64,000 bases of DNA from assembly GCA_023079485.1 (NCBI GenBank), contig CM041083.1, forward strand, positions 156,816,552 through 156,880,551, given 5' to 3'. The stretch comes from Archilochus colubris. Taxonomy: Eukaryota > Chordata > Aves > Apodiformes > Trochilidae. The position numbers and the translations under genes were made by a program. Below, in pieces: positions 31,991-45,439 of this stretch. The first letter of the stretch is position 1, and each line of letters starts with the position of its first letter. A model generated the notes under the pieces. It saw only the letters and a program-made list of their open reading frames with translations, ran no database searches and was not told where the DNA came from.

Positions 31991-34900
31991 GTTGTATTCA
32001 TTAATAAACCCGAGTTCCCATGCAACTGTGTTAAAGCCAGTAGTTTAACTTTGCAATGGACAGGTGATTTTTTCAACAGTGTTTTACACCGGAAGACAAA
32101 GGGCAAGAAAACAAGAGTTTATGTACTGCCAAAGGCATTACTTCCCTATCTAGCAGCCAGACAGAATTGTTAAACCGAGCTACGTATTTGCCATTTCCTG
32201 ACAATAAAAGCTTCTTTTTTTCCTGTATTTTTTATGCTTCAAAGCTCACAGCAGCCTGCTTGATCTCTGTCTCTCACACTTTTTTTTTTAAACCCCATTC
32301 CTTAATTTTTTGTAAATCATGATTAAAAGTTAGAATAGTAAAAAAAAAAGAAGAAGAAAAAAAGAAAAATAAATTAAAAAAAGACAAAAATAAAGACAAC
32401 TTGTTAAAAAAAAAGCCAAAGAGCCTATCGACAGGATTAATGACCAAAGCTGCTTTCATTCAACTGGAGCAGTCCATGTGATCTGTAGGCTGCATCTGTT
32501 TTGCTATAGCAGAACATAGGAGTGTCGGAGTGCCCAACAGCTGGGCAAAACAGGCAGAAAGCAAAAACAAAAGAAACTAGCAAGCAGTGCAAAGTTTTAA
32601 AGGCAACATGAGCCAAAGAGCATCTTAAAGACTTTTCCAGCATTTATTCTTTTTCTTTTTTTTTTTTAAAGAGAGGGGCAGCTAGGGAAAAGATTGAATG
32701 CTAGGAAAACATGTTTAAAACTGAAGCAACCACAGTAATAATAGTGACAAAATTGCTTTGGAAAAGTTAAACAAAAGAAGTGTTAGAAACAGGAAAGGGC
32801 CATATGGCTCAACACGCCTGCCATTTTCTGGTTTATCTTAATTGTTTCCCTCAGTTCTCAGCAAATGAATACAAGTGTCTCAGACTCATTTATATGCTTT
32901 CATTTCCCTTTCACAGTAACTTGTTCCAAGGTAATTTAAGCCAAGGCACTTAAGTGATATTTAGCTATTTGACTGTTTAGAGAGCAGCAGTTTAGCTATA
33001 TTCATCAGCCCACTGCAGCTACTGTACTTTTCAGAATTTTGTTACACCAATGAACTACCTACCAAATTACTCTCTTTGGGGTAAACTAAGTCACACAAGC
33101 CCTGACCCAGAAGCTGCTAGAGTCAAGAGGAGTCATGCCCTTCATTTTAACAGATGCATATTTTTCCATCCTGAAATTTAATTCCTGCAAAATCTGAAGG
33201 TTTTGAGTGGGTTTTGGTTTTCTTCCCCCAATATGTAAGCATTTAACTTATACTTTCTGTAAAATGTTTCATTTTAAGATAGGCATTTATCACATTATTG
33301 TAGCTGAAATGACAAATGAAACCTGAATTCTCTGTAATACTTCCCAAAAAGATTTTCCACCAGAGTTTGTCTGTGGGGAGGGAGGGACAATGAGAGTACT
33401 GAGGCTTAAAGGATATTTTTAAATGTAAAAAATTCTTCCAAATGCAAGCTTTCAAATCTGGCCAGCCCTATCCTGAGGCAGGCTGGGATCACTCTGGCCT
33501 GGATTTTAGCTGTTGCAATCCCTGTGCTGCCTACCTGGTTGCACAGACATGATTGCAGAACATCTGGAAAGAGACTGAAGTAGTAGTGCACATTTAGGTG
33601 TGTGGGGATGGCCATGGTGCAAAAGAGGACCCTAAGTCAGGAAGGAAAAAGAGTCAAAACAAAATACTTCCTATTAACAATAACATCAAGTGAAACCATG
33701 GCAAGCTGTTAAGCCTTTAAATAAACATACCATGACAAGCTGAAGCATAAGCTTCAACCAGCTTGTTAGAACACAGTCCTCTACCATGACAGAAGTTAAA
33801 ACATTCTGCATGCAGGAAGCTTCTGCCAGGGCACAGACTGCATCTTGGCTACTTTGGCTATTTAGAGTAAGCAGCAGATTATGGGGGGATGAACTGTTAC
33901 TGGAAGAAGACAGTGCTTTTATCATCTTCAGGTTCTTTTCAGCCTCAGAAAACGCTGACTTGTGGAATCTGCTCAGAAAACTCTTATTCAGACACAAGCC
34001 AGTAAATTCCCTCATTCTTACAAAAGATAATGAATGATTAATAAATGAGTCAATTCAGTGAATGTCTGGCCTCTGCTTCCCCCATATGACTTCAAGGAGA
34101 TAATTGTAGCAGTGGGGACACAGAGAGAAAGGACAGACATCTGTTGAGTGAGAGTGGAGATCATTTTTTAAAACCCAGTTTCTGTAGGTTTAATTTCTTA
34201 ACAGAGGAAAAGGCAAAATAGGGATTTTCCTATCAGTCACTTAACTGAGTGCTTAAAACAAGGCAGGAATATAAGTATATGCTTCCTTTTTCCAACAGAT
34301 AGGGCAAAAGGAGTTTTCTAAAGTACCTGGACCAAAACTCCTGCCTTCAATAGAAGATTTAAATAAAAGGAGTTGGAAGAAAAAAACAAAGAATTCCCAG
34401 ACCTGTTCATTCTTCTGCTGCCTTTTTAGTCATTTTTCAGATGTTCACAGTATTATAAATCTTATGACTCACAGTATCCATGAAAATCAGGGAAAATATT
34501 AATCGATAGCTACTTAGATTATCATGGACAACTGGTTTTTCTATTGTAAAGGTAGGAAAAATGTATACTCACCTCTGAGATTATGCCATTAAAAAAGAGA
34601 AAGCATTTTGAGATCGTCCAAAAAGAATGCCTCAAAAGATGCCTAACATCCTTTAGAAGCCCTCATTTTTGCTACACAGTGTAATTAGTAATATATATAC
34701 AAAAACACCATGGTGAGGGGCATGCAGTAAAGGCTCGCAGCTTTTCTAGATCCTGAAAACACCATCTAATCTTACCATTGCACACCACTGTGCTTTCTGA
34801 GCCTGTTCCTAAGCATAAGCTTCATTCTTAAGCTTAGTCTTGTCATAAAATCTCCAGATCATGTTTGTAGGATTGGGGTTTTTTCCATAATAAATGCAAT

Positions 34901-37209
34901 CTGCTTTTGCACTTCTGTATATATGTGACTTATATTACAATATCAACATGTGGTTTGTACTCCAAATACATTTTGCTTTACTTTAGATGTGAGATTTTCA
35001 AATTGCAGACAGATAGACTGTGACTGCTTCCTTCCCTGATTATATTAGCCCTGACTCTTAGTTTACCCTTTCTAAACTTTACTTTGCAGATTACTTCTGA
35101 TGTCTCCTCACCAGCTCTTCAGTTTATTGGATATTTCCCCTGACTTTAGATACATAACAAGACCACTGTTAAGTGCTGGTTCCTGAACACAGGGAAGCAC
35201 ATCTCTTCCCTGGATTTTTCCTTGTTACCTTCACAAGAAAGACACACATTCACTGCCTTTTTCCTTTCATTCCCAGAACAGGGAATGTGCATGTTTGTTC
35301 TGTTCCTTTTTCAGAGGGTAACCAAACAAGCCCAAAAGGATCTCAAACTTTCCTCTCTTCCTGAAACAAACCCTTCTGTATCCCTACAGTTTTCTTCAGC
35401 TTGCTTTCCTGCAAGTCTGTGGTCCACCTCTTCCCTCGAGGAATTACAGATTGAATGTTTGTTCCTAAAACAGATGTTTGGGGCATTTCCTTGGAGGAAC
35501 AGTACAACTTGTTTTACACCCATCTTTTCAGGGAGCCTATAATAAGATGTGTGGATTACGGAGAGGAATGCTGGAGAGGATCCCAACATGATGTTAGATC
35601 TGCCAATTTGACAGGTTCAACAGAAACCTCTGAAGCTTCCTATCCCCATGCACTGACCCACAGCTAATCTGCATGACAATATATTGTGTAATTGCAGGAA
35701 GCTACTGCAATATCATTCAAGAACAGGAAGCCTGAGAACTGTTTACTGCCACCGCTATGGTGATGAAACCTGTCATTACCTTGTGCACTGTTTCTTCAGA
35801 AACATGGATGCAATTGTAGAGTCTTATCACTCAACTTTATAGGGAAAATCTGCTGAAGTAAAAGAATAGCACAGGAAGAGCAAAAAGACTGGGCTTGGCT
35901 GATTGCTGTCATGATTACATTACACAGGTTGAAAGACAGTTTCGGCAATTGCTTATTGTGCATGAGAAGACAGAATTGTTTGCCATCAGTTAGGCTTCAG
36001 TTAAGTTTACTATTTCTTATCTCTTGTTTAAGGTAGTACTTCAAAGGAGTACTTGCTTCTTGTCCTTTGAGTCAAGTGGGTACAGCAACGGGGATGCCAT
36101 GTGAGAGATGCAGATTTGAGAGCATTCATGTGCTCCCAACCCTCAGGCTAACAAGAGGCAGGCAGTTCTGCCAATTATTTTCTCTGCTAATTTAGATTAA
36201 CTCATTAATTCTTGCACAGATTTTTCAAAAAGCAAAATTATACCCGCATGCTGAGTATTACTAGTAAGCAAAGGAATACACTGAAGGCCCCCAGTAGCTG
36301 AGTTTTTACACATTTGTAGCTAAACTGGGCTTTTAGGGTCCATGTTCACATTCCAGTAGAATGAAAACAAAGAAATGACTGTTTGGAACAGAAACTTATG
36401 AGCTTCCAGGGCAAGGGCTTAAAATCAAACACAGCCTGATAGGTAAGGATAATCAAGAAAAAGAAGCTTCCTGTAGCTGAAATATGTAGGAGCTGTTATG
36501 GTTTCAGAAGTATCTAAAATCAGACTGGTTTTTGCTATCAAGTAAATTTTCAAAGCCACTTAAAATTCTGAACTACTCTTTCTCAAGTAGGCAATCATCA
36601 GGTCACCAAATGCAATAAACACAAAGGAGATGACGTAGTAACCAAGTGTAGATAGACAATATCAGCTTCAGACTGACAACAGTAGGGAGCATTGTCAACT
36701 CAGAGATGACACAGTGGTGATTCTACTAATATCAGCTGCTCTTAGGAGAGCAATTGGTTTAGGTGGACCCAAAGGAGACCATGGAAATTAAATATAGAGT
36801 TTACAGCTCTTAAAAAGTATACTAATAAATACTGCTTGAACTGATGTAGTAACAGAGTCTTTGGTTCACTAACCAAGCTCTTCCCTATCACCCAAAATCT
36901 CCCTGGCAGTAGATTTGAAAAATTTTTTAGGAATGCATGAACTAGGGAGAGAGGTTTAGTTCAAATTTTTACTAAGCTGTATTACTCTTCTGAGATTCAG
37001 GTTTGACCTCAGAATAATTTTAGCCTCAGAGACATATTTTTTATTTGGTTTAATGCTGAAATTACTATTATTTGTATTACAGCAGTGTCCCAGAGCCCAG
37101 ATTGTGGAGCATTATGCTGTATTGGGGTCTACAGAGCTAACAGTAAGACAAAACTTTTACATCTACTAAGAATGCATAAAACCTAAACTTTTAGAGTAGA
37201 ATATAGAAA
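31991..37209. other. Single-copy DNA with low-complexity patches, no gene recognised
   Basis: Contains an A-rich tract around 32340-32412, a T-run around 32650-32668 and a short imperfect hairpin (ACAAGCTG with CAGCTTGT) at 33735-33766. A minus-strand splice-site pair flanks 29 bases at 33535-33563 and is treated as chance. Overlapping frames at 33686-34037 and 35173-35667 show no domain. Otherwise nothing is seen. Confidence 0.45.
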
Positions 37210-37275
37210 GCGAAGAAACTGACACACAGCTGGTCAGAGGCAGGTGTGGATGCAATAGCTGGGACTCACCTGTAC
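37210..37275 (-). mobile_element. Possible MIR/CORE-SINE relic (minus orientation)
   Basis: GAAGAAACTGA, CACACAGCTGGTCAGAGGCA and AGCTGGGACT occur in the order and near the spacing of the complemented MIR core and tRNA-related head. One internal segment is missing. Short and diverged; recognised from memory of the consensus. Confidence 0.4.
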
Positions 37276-37423
37276 AAATTTCAAAAGCCACAACCTGCAT
37301 GCTTATGTTTGGTGGACTTTTTCTAGACCCCTTTTTCAATCAACAGAAAGAATCAAACCCTTTCAAGAGACTTAAGTTATCTAAACTGACCACATAAGAT
37401 AGGTTAGATGGGCCACGACCATC

Positions 37424-37498
37424 TATTTTTCTTTTTTCTTTTTGTTTTTTTTTGTTTTGGTTTGGTTTTGGTTTTGGTTTTTTTGTTTGTTTTGTTTG
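37424..37498 (+). repeat. T/G-rich low-complexity tract
   Basis: T-runs interspersed with GTTTTGG and TTTGTTTG units; on the other strand it is the same A/C-rich type (CCAAAACCAAAAC) seen elsewhere in the window. Confidence 0.85.
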
Positions 37499-38691
37499 GG
37501 AAGGCAATACAAACCTGTAGATCAGACATGATGTTGGTACTGCTGAAGCACACAGCTGGGTGTGATAAGACCCTTGCTGTGGGCCAAGGAGCAGTGAGAA
37601 TACGCTGCACTGAGAGAAGGTAGCCTGGGACCTATGGATCAGCCTGCATGACAGAAGACCCCATAGAACTTGTGCAGGGCAAGGCAGGTCTGGGGATACT
37701 GATCAGCATCCACTGAGAGCCTGTCAATCACTCTAAATCCATAATGGTGAACTAGGTGTAAGCAAAATGTCAAGTCAGTGAATCAGGTTCAAGGTCCAAA
37801 TCAGGGACGTACAAGATCAGGCACAGGCACAGCACCAGTACAGCTCAGAAAGAGACCAAAGGCAAGAGCTATAGCTCAAAAGCCCCACTAAGGTGTCATG
37901 ACTGGGCACCTAAATCATCTGTATGCTGGCCCTGAAATGAGGCAGCAATATTAACCAGAGCATGGATGTCCTGTGGAAGCTGTCACACTGTTTCTCAAAG
38001 CTTGCTTGAGTCCCTTCTCTATCAGACCACAGGATGACTGCAAATTTGGAGATGCCAAACTATCCTTTTATTGATAATCAAGCCAAGCTAATGCTTTGGG
38101 ACTCTGTGACCTTCACTTATGAGGTGTTTGGAACAAGTTGTCTCAGATGTAGCCAAGCCACATACTTTGAGCTCAGTCCACACTGAAAATTCTGGTCCAA
38201 TGTCTGCCTGGGGAAAATGAGTGTATATTGTTAAACCATACTGAAGCTTGGACTGGACAAGTTTAATTGCTTCTGGCATGTAACAAAGTGAGCTCCCTTT
38301 GATACCAGTGCCATTCTGGCATACATGCTTCTACTTATATTTGGTTATTCACACCTGTGTCTAAGGTCCTGGAAAAGCTCATAGTTATGGCCTTTTTATT
38401 ACAATAACACTGTTCCTGATGTCCATACTACATTTGATAGCTGTCCACTTCCCATACATAAGGGGAACACTATGTGTAGGTGACTTTATAGAAGATAGGG
38501 ATTTTAAAGGCCAGAACCATGCTCCTTTGAAAAAACACTGTAGGCTGCCATTAGTACTACTGCAATCTTAAGGACTTTTGTGGAGGGGGGTACTGCTGAT
38601 CTAAGGAAAAGATATCTGATCTGACCCTACAGGGATAAGTGTTCAAAAAGCAAGAGAGCTCTTCTATTTAATCAAACACTTTTTTTTACAG
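37499..38691. other. Single-copy DNA, possibly an ancient unidentified repeat at 37740-37900
   Basis: The stretch 37740-37900 has a monotonous CAGG/CAAGGTCC/CAGGCACAGGCACAG texture that resembles old interspersed repeats, but I cannot name a family. The right edge is a pyrimidine-rich acceptor leading into the next feature. Confidence 0.35.
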
Positions 38692-38729
38692 AGGAGGAGG
38701 AACTGAAGGAGCAGAAGAGAAGAAGGGAG
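38692..38729 (+). other. Candidate 38-nt microexon (unknown gene)
   Basis: CACTTTTTTTTACAG ending at 38691 is a strong acceptor with a branch-like TTTAATC upstream. GGGAG|GTGAGA at 38730 matches the donor consensus. The 38 bases are pure exon-like purine-rich (splicing-enhancer-like) sequence. Read from the third base they encode EEELKEQKRRRE, a charged coiled-coil-like peptide with both edges open; a second frame is also open. The length is not a multiple of three. No adjacent exon is identified. Chance pairs of this quality do occur, so it is a low-confidence call. Confidence 0.2.
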
Positions 38730-40622
38730 GTGAGAATATGCCTAAGAACATGTTCTAGTGGTTTCAGTCCTTGTTTTAAGTCAACGTGTCCCATGTCCTT
38801 GAAAATACCATTGGCATCCAGTCACTCAATTTTAAGTACACATCTCTGAGTTGCCTGTGAAATTCACTCATGGTTTAGTTTGGGGCTTTTTATTTTTCTG
38901 GTTACAAAGGGGGCAAAGAAAGAGAAGGAGAGAGAAACTATATTTCCAAAGATTAGTGTGCATGTTTTAATCACTCACATTTCCCATTGTTCAACATTAC
39001 ACTTTTATTAAATGAATGTTTCACTTTCAAGTGCATGAGAGTATTTGAAATATTTCAAGGGTACTTCTTTGAGCTTCTAACAACTAGACATTGCTGCCAC
39101 CACTGGACTACTATTTAGAAGGAACATGAACCAGAGATATACTGACCTCAGAAGTCATTTTGCTTCACTGACAGGCACGTAATCAGGTGTAACGGAATGC
39201 TTATTTTTCATTATTACCATGATTAATTGAGGAAATGAAGGATAACTCAAGAAACTTTAGACTAAATTTTCCAGTCATACTCTTAGCTGTATTAAAGCTA
39301 ACAGAAGCACATTAGGCTAAGCCAGTGAGAAATATTATCTCATTTTCTTTTTTGTGTGTGTGAGATTATCATTATTAAAGGATTGTAAGCATTTTTAACA
39401 TCTTACTTGTAAACAAAGTAGAAAGCAAACTCCTCAGCCTGCATGTTTTGTCATTAAACATTAAAAACAAGTTAGCTACAGGGGTGCACAGGTTTGCTTA
39501 AACCAAAGCAGACAAATGTTCTGATTCTTAATGAGACTTGACCCATTTGTAAATTGTTGCTCAGGTGAATTTGTGAGTCATCTGGCACCAAAAAACGATG
39601 CTATTTCAAACATAATGCCTCTGATTTACCACAGGAAAATAGCATGTGTTAAAAGAGGGCACAACACAGGAAGTCAACTCTAGTTTCCAAAAATATTTCT
39701 AATTATTTTCCTACATACTCCAGAGACAAATGTTCTACCTTTATTATCCCTATTACAACTATTCTAAAAATACTGCTTGAAAAAGAAAAAAAAAAAGAAG
39801 CCCACCTCACTTCTAAGTCAAGTAATTCAAATTAGTTCTGTGGCCAGGCTTTCGTTTTAGGATCAAATTTTGAGTGGTGCTCATTGAGTTCAATATAATT
39901 TAAAAAAACACATCAGAGGACTAACTTTGGCCTCTACCAGCTATCCTAAAAGGATGATACAGTTCTGTCTTTACAATGTATTGGAAAGGGATATTGTACC
40001 TCTTTAGTTTATGAATCTGCTTATTATCAGTCTCAGGGAAAGAAAAGATGGTAAAGTTTAGATTTTCACAGAATGTTTTGATTTAAGTAAAAGAATTCAG
40101 TGACCATGAGTACAGAAAGTCCTTCTAGTGTCATAAGTAAGTAGTAATAGATTCAAAAAAGCTGTGCATGTATAGTTACTTGATTGAAGCAGAGAACAAA
40201 GAGAATATCAGCCTTCCAGGTTTAGATGAGGATCAGGTGGTTTCAAGCTGAAAATAAAGAGGAGCTTTTGTTTTGTTTAAGCAAAATCGTGGGAACCTCC
40301 ATGGTTCCAAACATTCTGCTTTGCTTTGAAATACAAAATGTATTTTCTGTAAGGAGACCCTACAAAGGCACTTGTTCCACCGCACACCATAACTGCAACA
40401 TTTCTCATCTTTGAACATATTCCCTCAAAAACAGTGGTCTCATCTAGCATTAGGTAAATGTTAGCTAGAGCAATCTAGTAGCATTGGGCCATGGCACTGG
40501 TCTAGGGATTGACATTGCAATGTTTCAACTGGAAAAACTAAGCGTCAAAAGTAATTTCTAGTTGTTTAAATCAATAAACTTGTAAATAAAGAAATGAAGG
40601 CATATAGAAAAGCAGTGCACTT
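38730..40622. other. Single-copy AT-rich DNA, nothing recognised
   Basis: No repeat family or exon-like frame; short opposing frames near 40226-40418 are not supported. Confidence 0.5.
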
Positions 40623-40658
40623 AAAAAAAAAAAAAAAGAAGAAAAGAAAAAAAAAAGA
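40623..40658 (+). repeat. A-rich / (GAAA)-like low-complexity tract
   Basis: A15 followed by GAAGAAAAG and A10; entirely purine. Confidence 0.9.
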
Positions 40659-43600
40659 ATGATTGGCAGCACCATCAGCAAACTGTAGTTCTGGGCGGAT
40701 TAACACTAGCAGCTAGAGATTCCTCTTTTATTCCTGTCCAAAGACTTGGCAGCTTGTGCTGCTGCCTGTCTGAATCTCTCCCTTCACACTTCTGCCCTGT
40801 AGGGTTAGGAAATTCCATCTTGCTCACACTTCTCACTTCAGGGGCTTATGCAGATGGAGAGTTAATATTCCACTGTGTTTTGCCCTCTGATCATACTCTT
40901 TGGCTAATATGGAATTAATCTGCCAAGCTTGCCTCAGAGAATGCACTCAACAAAGAACCCAGGCACTGGGGACAATGTTACCCTCCTATTACACAGGCAG
41001 GAATGCTGTACCATTGAGTGGCCAAGGGAATGGTTTTCAATAAATAATTTATATTCTGTGAATAAAAAAACCAAAATAACCTCATCTAGAAGAGGTTTGT
41101 CAATGAATCAGGTTTGGCAAATGTAGGCTCACACAAAAAGTTAAGAAAATGTTTTAAAATTACAAATTGGCTCATCTAAGTCTTCCTGGAAAAAACAAAA
41201 TAAAACAAAACCCCCAAAAAACACCCCCAGAAAAACCAAACAAGAAACCGATAAAGAGGCTACATTTATGACAGAGATTTGGAGAAATTCACAAATCAGA
41301 GGAGGCATATGTCTAGTCAGGATATTATCCAATAACACTTAGGATAATATTATCCAGTGTAGGAAGCCAATGTTCAAATCTTCCCTTTGCCTTCAATTGA
41401 TTTCTATTTTCCAGAGCACATAACCAGCCCAGTAAGTGTGAGCTTCTCTGTGCAAAGCTGCTCTTCATTAAATCTTAAATGGGAGCCTCCAGGACTTGAG
41501 TCAAAGAATGACCTTTCTCTCCCAACTAGCCACTCACTCCATAAGCTCAATTTCAGTAGGACAGAAAAATAAGGCCTCTCTCAAGGATCCTATTGTTTGG
41601 TTATTAGGATTCAGTTCTCTACTGGGAAGTCCTAACCCAGAGCCCAGATCGAATGGGCTAGATGCAAAGTTATATGAATGCATGTGTTCCTCCTTCATCA
41701 CCAGCTAACAAATTTGTCACTAGAATCTGGATCTAAAGGGAAATAAACTACTCTCCCTCTGATCTGTGGGATTTTTTTTTCCATTTTGACTGAATGGCAA
41801 TCCAGCTTCCACAGTAGTGATGGAGATTTTCTCCTTTCAGGCATTGTTCATGCCTGTTCATGCAATTGAGCTCTGGTCTCCCAGTTGCATCAAGCTCCAG
41901 GTTTTGCACAAAGGATGTGCAAAGCACATCCATGGGTTGTGCTTCTGAATGGAAGAGGATGCAACTGCTCTGCCCTCAGTTGCCCTTAATACCAAAGCAT
42001 CTTAGGCCTGGCTTTCAAAATGGTTCTTCTTCTTCTATTTTTCTTTCTTCTTTTCCTTTAATGAATGGAGTTAAAATAGTTGTCTCATTATCTCAACAAG
42101 TTAGAAAGTAAGAACAATGAAATGAGTCCTAATGAGCGTGATCAGCTTTAAAATGTGCTTTTGGTTTTGGACTACACTATTATACCTCATAAGGAGCTAA
42201 ATAATTTCATCTCTGAAGAATAAAGTTTAGAATAAAGTAGGCTAAATATAGAAGAGTTCTATATTTGAATGAGAAATACTGTCTCTGTTCTGTGACAGGG
42301 ATTATCTTGGCCTGATACTATCTGGTTTGTGTAATATAAATTGGAGATCACAGTGTGCATATTTTAAGATATTAGATTCCCTCTTTTGTTAGTATTAATG
42401 TCATTATCTGGTTCCTCATGTATTTGACAAAAGTGCATTAAAAAAAATAAAAAAGGAAGTGTTCCTGTGTGTGGAAAAAGAATTATTTCTTCCTGTCATA
42501 TATTTATTATATTACAATTGCTCTTTCTTTCTTCTGTCTGCTTTAACTGCCAAGCTGTCTGATATTTCATGTATTTTCCATTCTTCATCTTAAAAAAAAA
42601 AATCTCAGCTATTCAAAGTTACATTGTCCACTCCTCAGTCTTGAAGAGTTGAATTGCTACACAGAATATTTGTAGATCATAGTCAGTTCAGCAGTTTCAG
42701 GTTTTGAGATGTTGCTATAAACACAGGCTCTCCAAATCCACATTTAGTCATAGAGAACAGCATTTCACAGAGACTTAAGGAAATTTTTAGGACTTTCGGT
42801 ATATTTCAGTGTAAATTCAAATGAAATCAAGTATAAATTCTGGAAATGGAAGCCTTTGTAAAGGAGAATGTCTGCTCTGATTGAAATATGCATGGCACGC
42901 AGAAAGCACAGGATGTAATGCACCTGCTTCCTGCAGCCATGGGGGCTGCATTGCACTAATACCTGAGCTTGTGAAGCATATGGCAGAACTCTGAAGACAT
43001 TTCTTCACACAGGAGAAAATAAAGCACAGACTGTAAAGCACTGTGTGCTTAAAACCTGGATAGCTTACAGGATTTTGAGCAAAGAGAAGATTCCCATAAT
43101 TGTTTCATGGAGATTTTAGAAACAGCTTCATGAGCAGCTCCCACTAAAATCAGAATCTGAATTCATGAAATCAATTTACTCCTACATTTCATATGACCGA
43201 ACCTTCTCTCCTTCTTAGTGTGGAATACTTACAGTAATTCGGGATGGAACACAGGTAAATGGCTGTTTAAACAAGAAGAGAGGAGATGGTAACTTGTGGC
43301 AGAGGTGATAACCATACTAATCATGCAACACATCAGCTGCTGAAAACTTTGAGTCTCATCCTAAGTGATAATATTAAAGAGCACTATAAATATCTATAGT
43401 TTGTATAATACAGAACTTTATGGAAAGACCACGGGCACTGCCATCAGGTGCTCAAAATTAATGCCAATCTTAGTTCAGAAGATTTTTTGTTGTGTTTTGT
43501 TTTTTTTTTTAATTCATGACTGCAGGTTAGGAAGAATAATAAAGAAGAAATAACAGAGGAGAATGCTTTCCACTTAGTACTAGGGATAAGCATTATTCTT

Positions 43601-43860
43601 ACAAACCTTACACTCAAATTGAATGTTTTGGTAGTCTTCCAGGGACCCTTTCTTGAATGGAAATGAAATTTCAGCAAGAAATCAAAACTGTTAGTACTGG
43701 AGCTAAAAATACACCACATCTTCTCCAGGCCACAGCATAACCTAATGTACTTTTTTATCATTTTAGTAAAAGGGATTCTAAAGTTTTGTTTGTAAAAAGT
43801 CAGCTCTGGTGCTTCTATTTTAAGTGGAAAAGCCATAAACATTTCTGTATTATCAGACAC
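40659..43860. other. Single-copy DNA with low-complexity and palindromic patches
   Basis: Holds an A/C-rich tract at 41190-41247, two GGATA...TATCC palindromes at 41320-41355 (listed separately) and A or T runs near 42591 and 43501. The 138-residue minus frame 43444-43860 has no recognised domain and runs through AT-rich DNA. Confidence 0.45.
41320..41355. repeat. Paired GATAA palindromes
   Basis: GGATATTATCC at 41320-41330 and the perfect 14-bp palindrome GGATAATATTATCC at 41342-41355 lie 11 bases apart. Each presents two GATAA/TTATC cores in opposite orientation. Confidence 0.65.
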
Positions 43861-45439
43861 TTCCGCTTATAGATTGAAGAGGAACTTGATAGTCTATTTG
43901 ATGGTCTTACTGAGTGTGCTGACAGAATCTTGTCTCCATATCTGCACCAGAAATGTCAATTAGAATGAAGACTTGGAGTCTAGCCTGGGAAGTCTTGTAA
44001 ACTAACAAAATACTTAAGTCCCAGAAATAACTATCCTATGATCTGTACCCTCTCTTTTCCCTTTTTGTTCTTCTTTGTTTAAATAGTGCCTAAGAAAACC
44101 CCAAGATCAGACAGCCATTGCCAGCTTGTTATCAGGGGAGATCAGCTCTCACCATCTTTAATCATTCATATAAAACCTATTCAGATTTTTAATCATGACA
44201 TATGTCTACATTTAAGTTTTCCAGTCATCTGTGGGATGAAACACCTTTGTTTCCATGTGTGTTCCCACTCCATGTATCCTTCCACAGTCCTTTGAGATGC
44301 TTCCCACAGCCCCTGCCACTTTTGTCAGGAAAACAGTAACACATGGTGCCCCACAGCCTCCAGTGTGTGCAGACTGGTCACCTGCAATCCCTGCATTACA
44401 AACCTGGATTATAATGGCTTCTCCCTCAGAAGCAGCCCTTATTTGGGTCTCTATTTGCCACTGCAGCCATCAGTTTCCACAAAAAGTGTAGGAAGTTAGG
44501 GTTTCTGGGACCTCCTGCTTGTTAGTTTTGGTTGTCACATAGCAACTAGTTCAAAATTTATTAGAGGAGGAATGAGCAAGACATATGGACATACTCTTCA
44601 TTATGTGGTGTCCTAAGCCTCATTCCTCTTAGAAACCAAATTAAACTCACACACACACACATGTGTATATATTAGGGAAAATACTAAGAGAGTTATCTCA
44701 ATTTAAATATACAGATTTTAAAAACTGCTGAAGAACAGCTCAAACAGAAAAGCAAGGGATTTTATGTGAAACTTTTTTTTACCCATCTCACAGTTTAAAC
44801 AAGGCAGTCGTGTCATATGTCACTTCAGTTATATCAAAGTGTAGCATGTGTAAAGCATGGATTCAAGCAGTTCAATGTCCTAATTCAAGCTTACAGTAGC
44901 CTTGCACAGGGAGGCTATTGTTCCCCACTAATGCATACTTTCCAGTTTTACTATCTGTCTTTAAAGTGTGGCTGCAGCAGATTCAAGCCAACCTGTGAAA
45001 TCTGAACTGTGTTTTGGAACACTATCAAATGATGTGAAACAATAAACTCACAAAACCAGTAGTGCCATTAGAAAATGGGATTCAGGTACCTTTCGCATCC
45101 AAAGTTGATAATTAATCCTAAGGAGGAATTTAGTCTTTGACAGTTCTGGAAATATAACCTTAGATTTTTAGAGTAACTATAGAATAGTATGATGAACTTT
45201 TTTCTGGGGTTTTTTGTTTTTTTTTTTTAATCTGTTTTTTAAACCAGTTCTTGCAGTGCTGGAACAAAAAAATCCTTTAAAAGCAAAGGGAAGTGTTGGT
45301 ATGGGTACAGCAGGAAAGCTTTGGTCCACAGCCTTTCTTTCAGGAAAAGGCTGCAGCACCAGTAATAGCTGCACTCGCAACTTAGTAGGAGAACAGTATT
45401 TGGATTTCCATAAAAGATACTCTAAAGCGTGGCAGAAAG
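43861..45439. other. Single-copy DNA with minor simple repeats
   Basis: A (CA)7 run lies at 44647-44660 and a T-rich run at about 45205-45240. Frames at 44086-44491 and 45177-45465 are unrecognised. Confidence 0.45.

Noticed and set aside
33535..33563. 29-nt minus-strand segment between good acceptor and donor
   Set aside because: No supporting frame or neighbouring exon; shows how often decoy splice pairs occur by chance.
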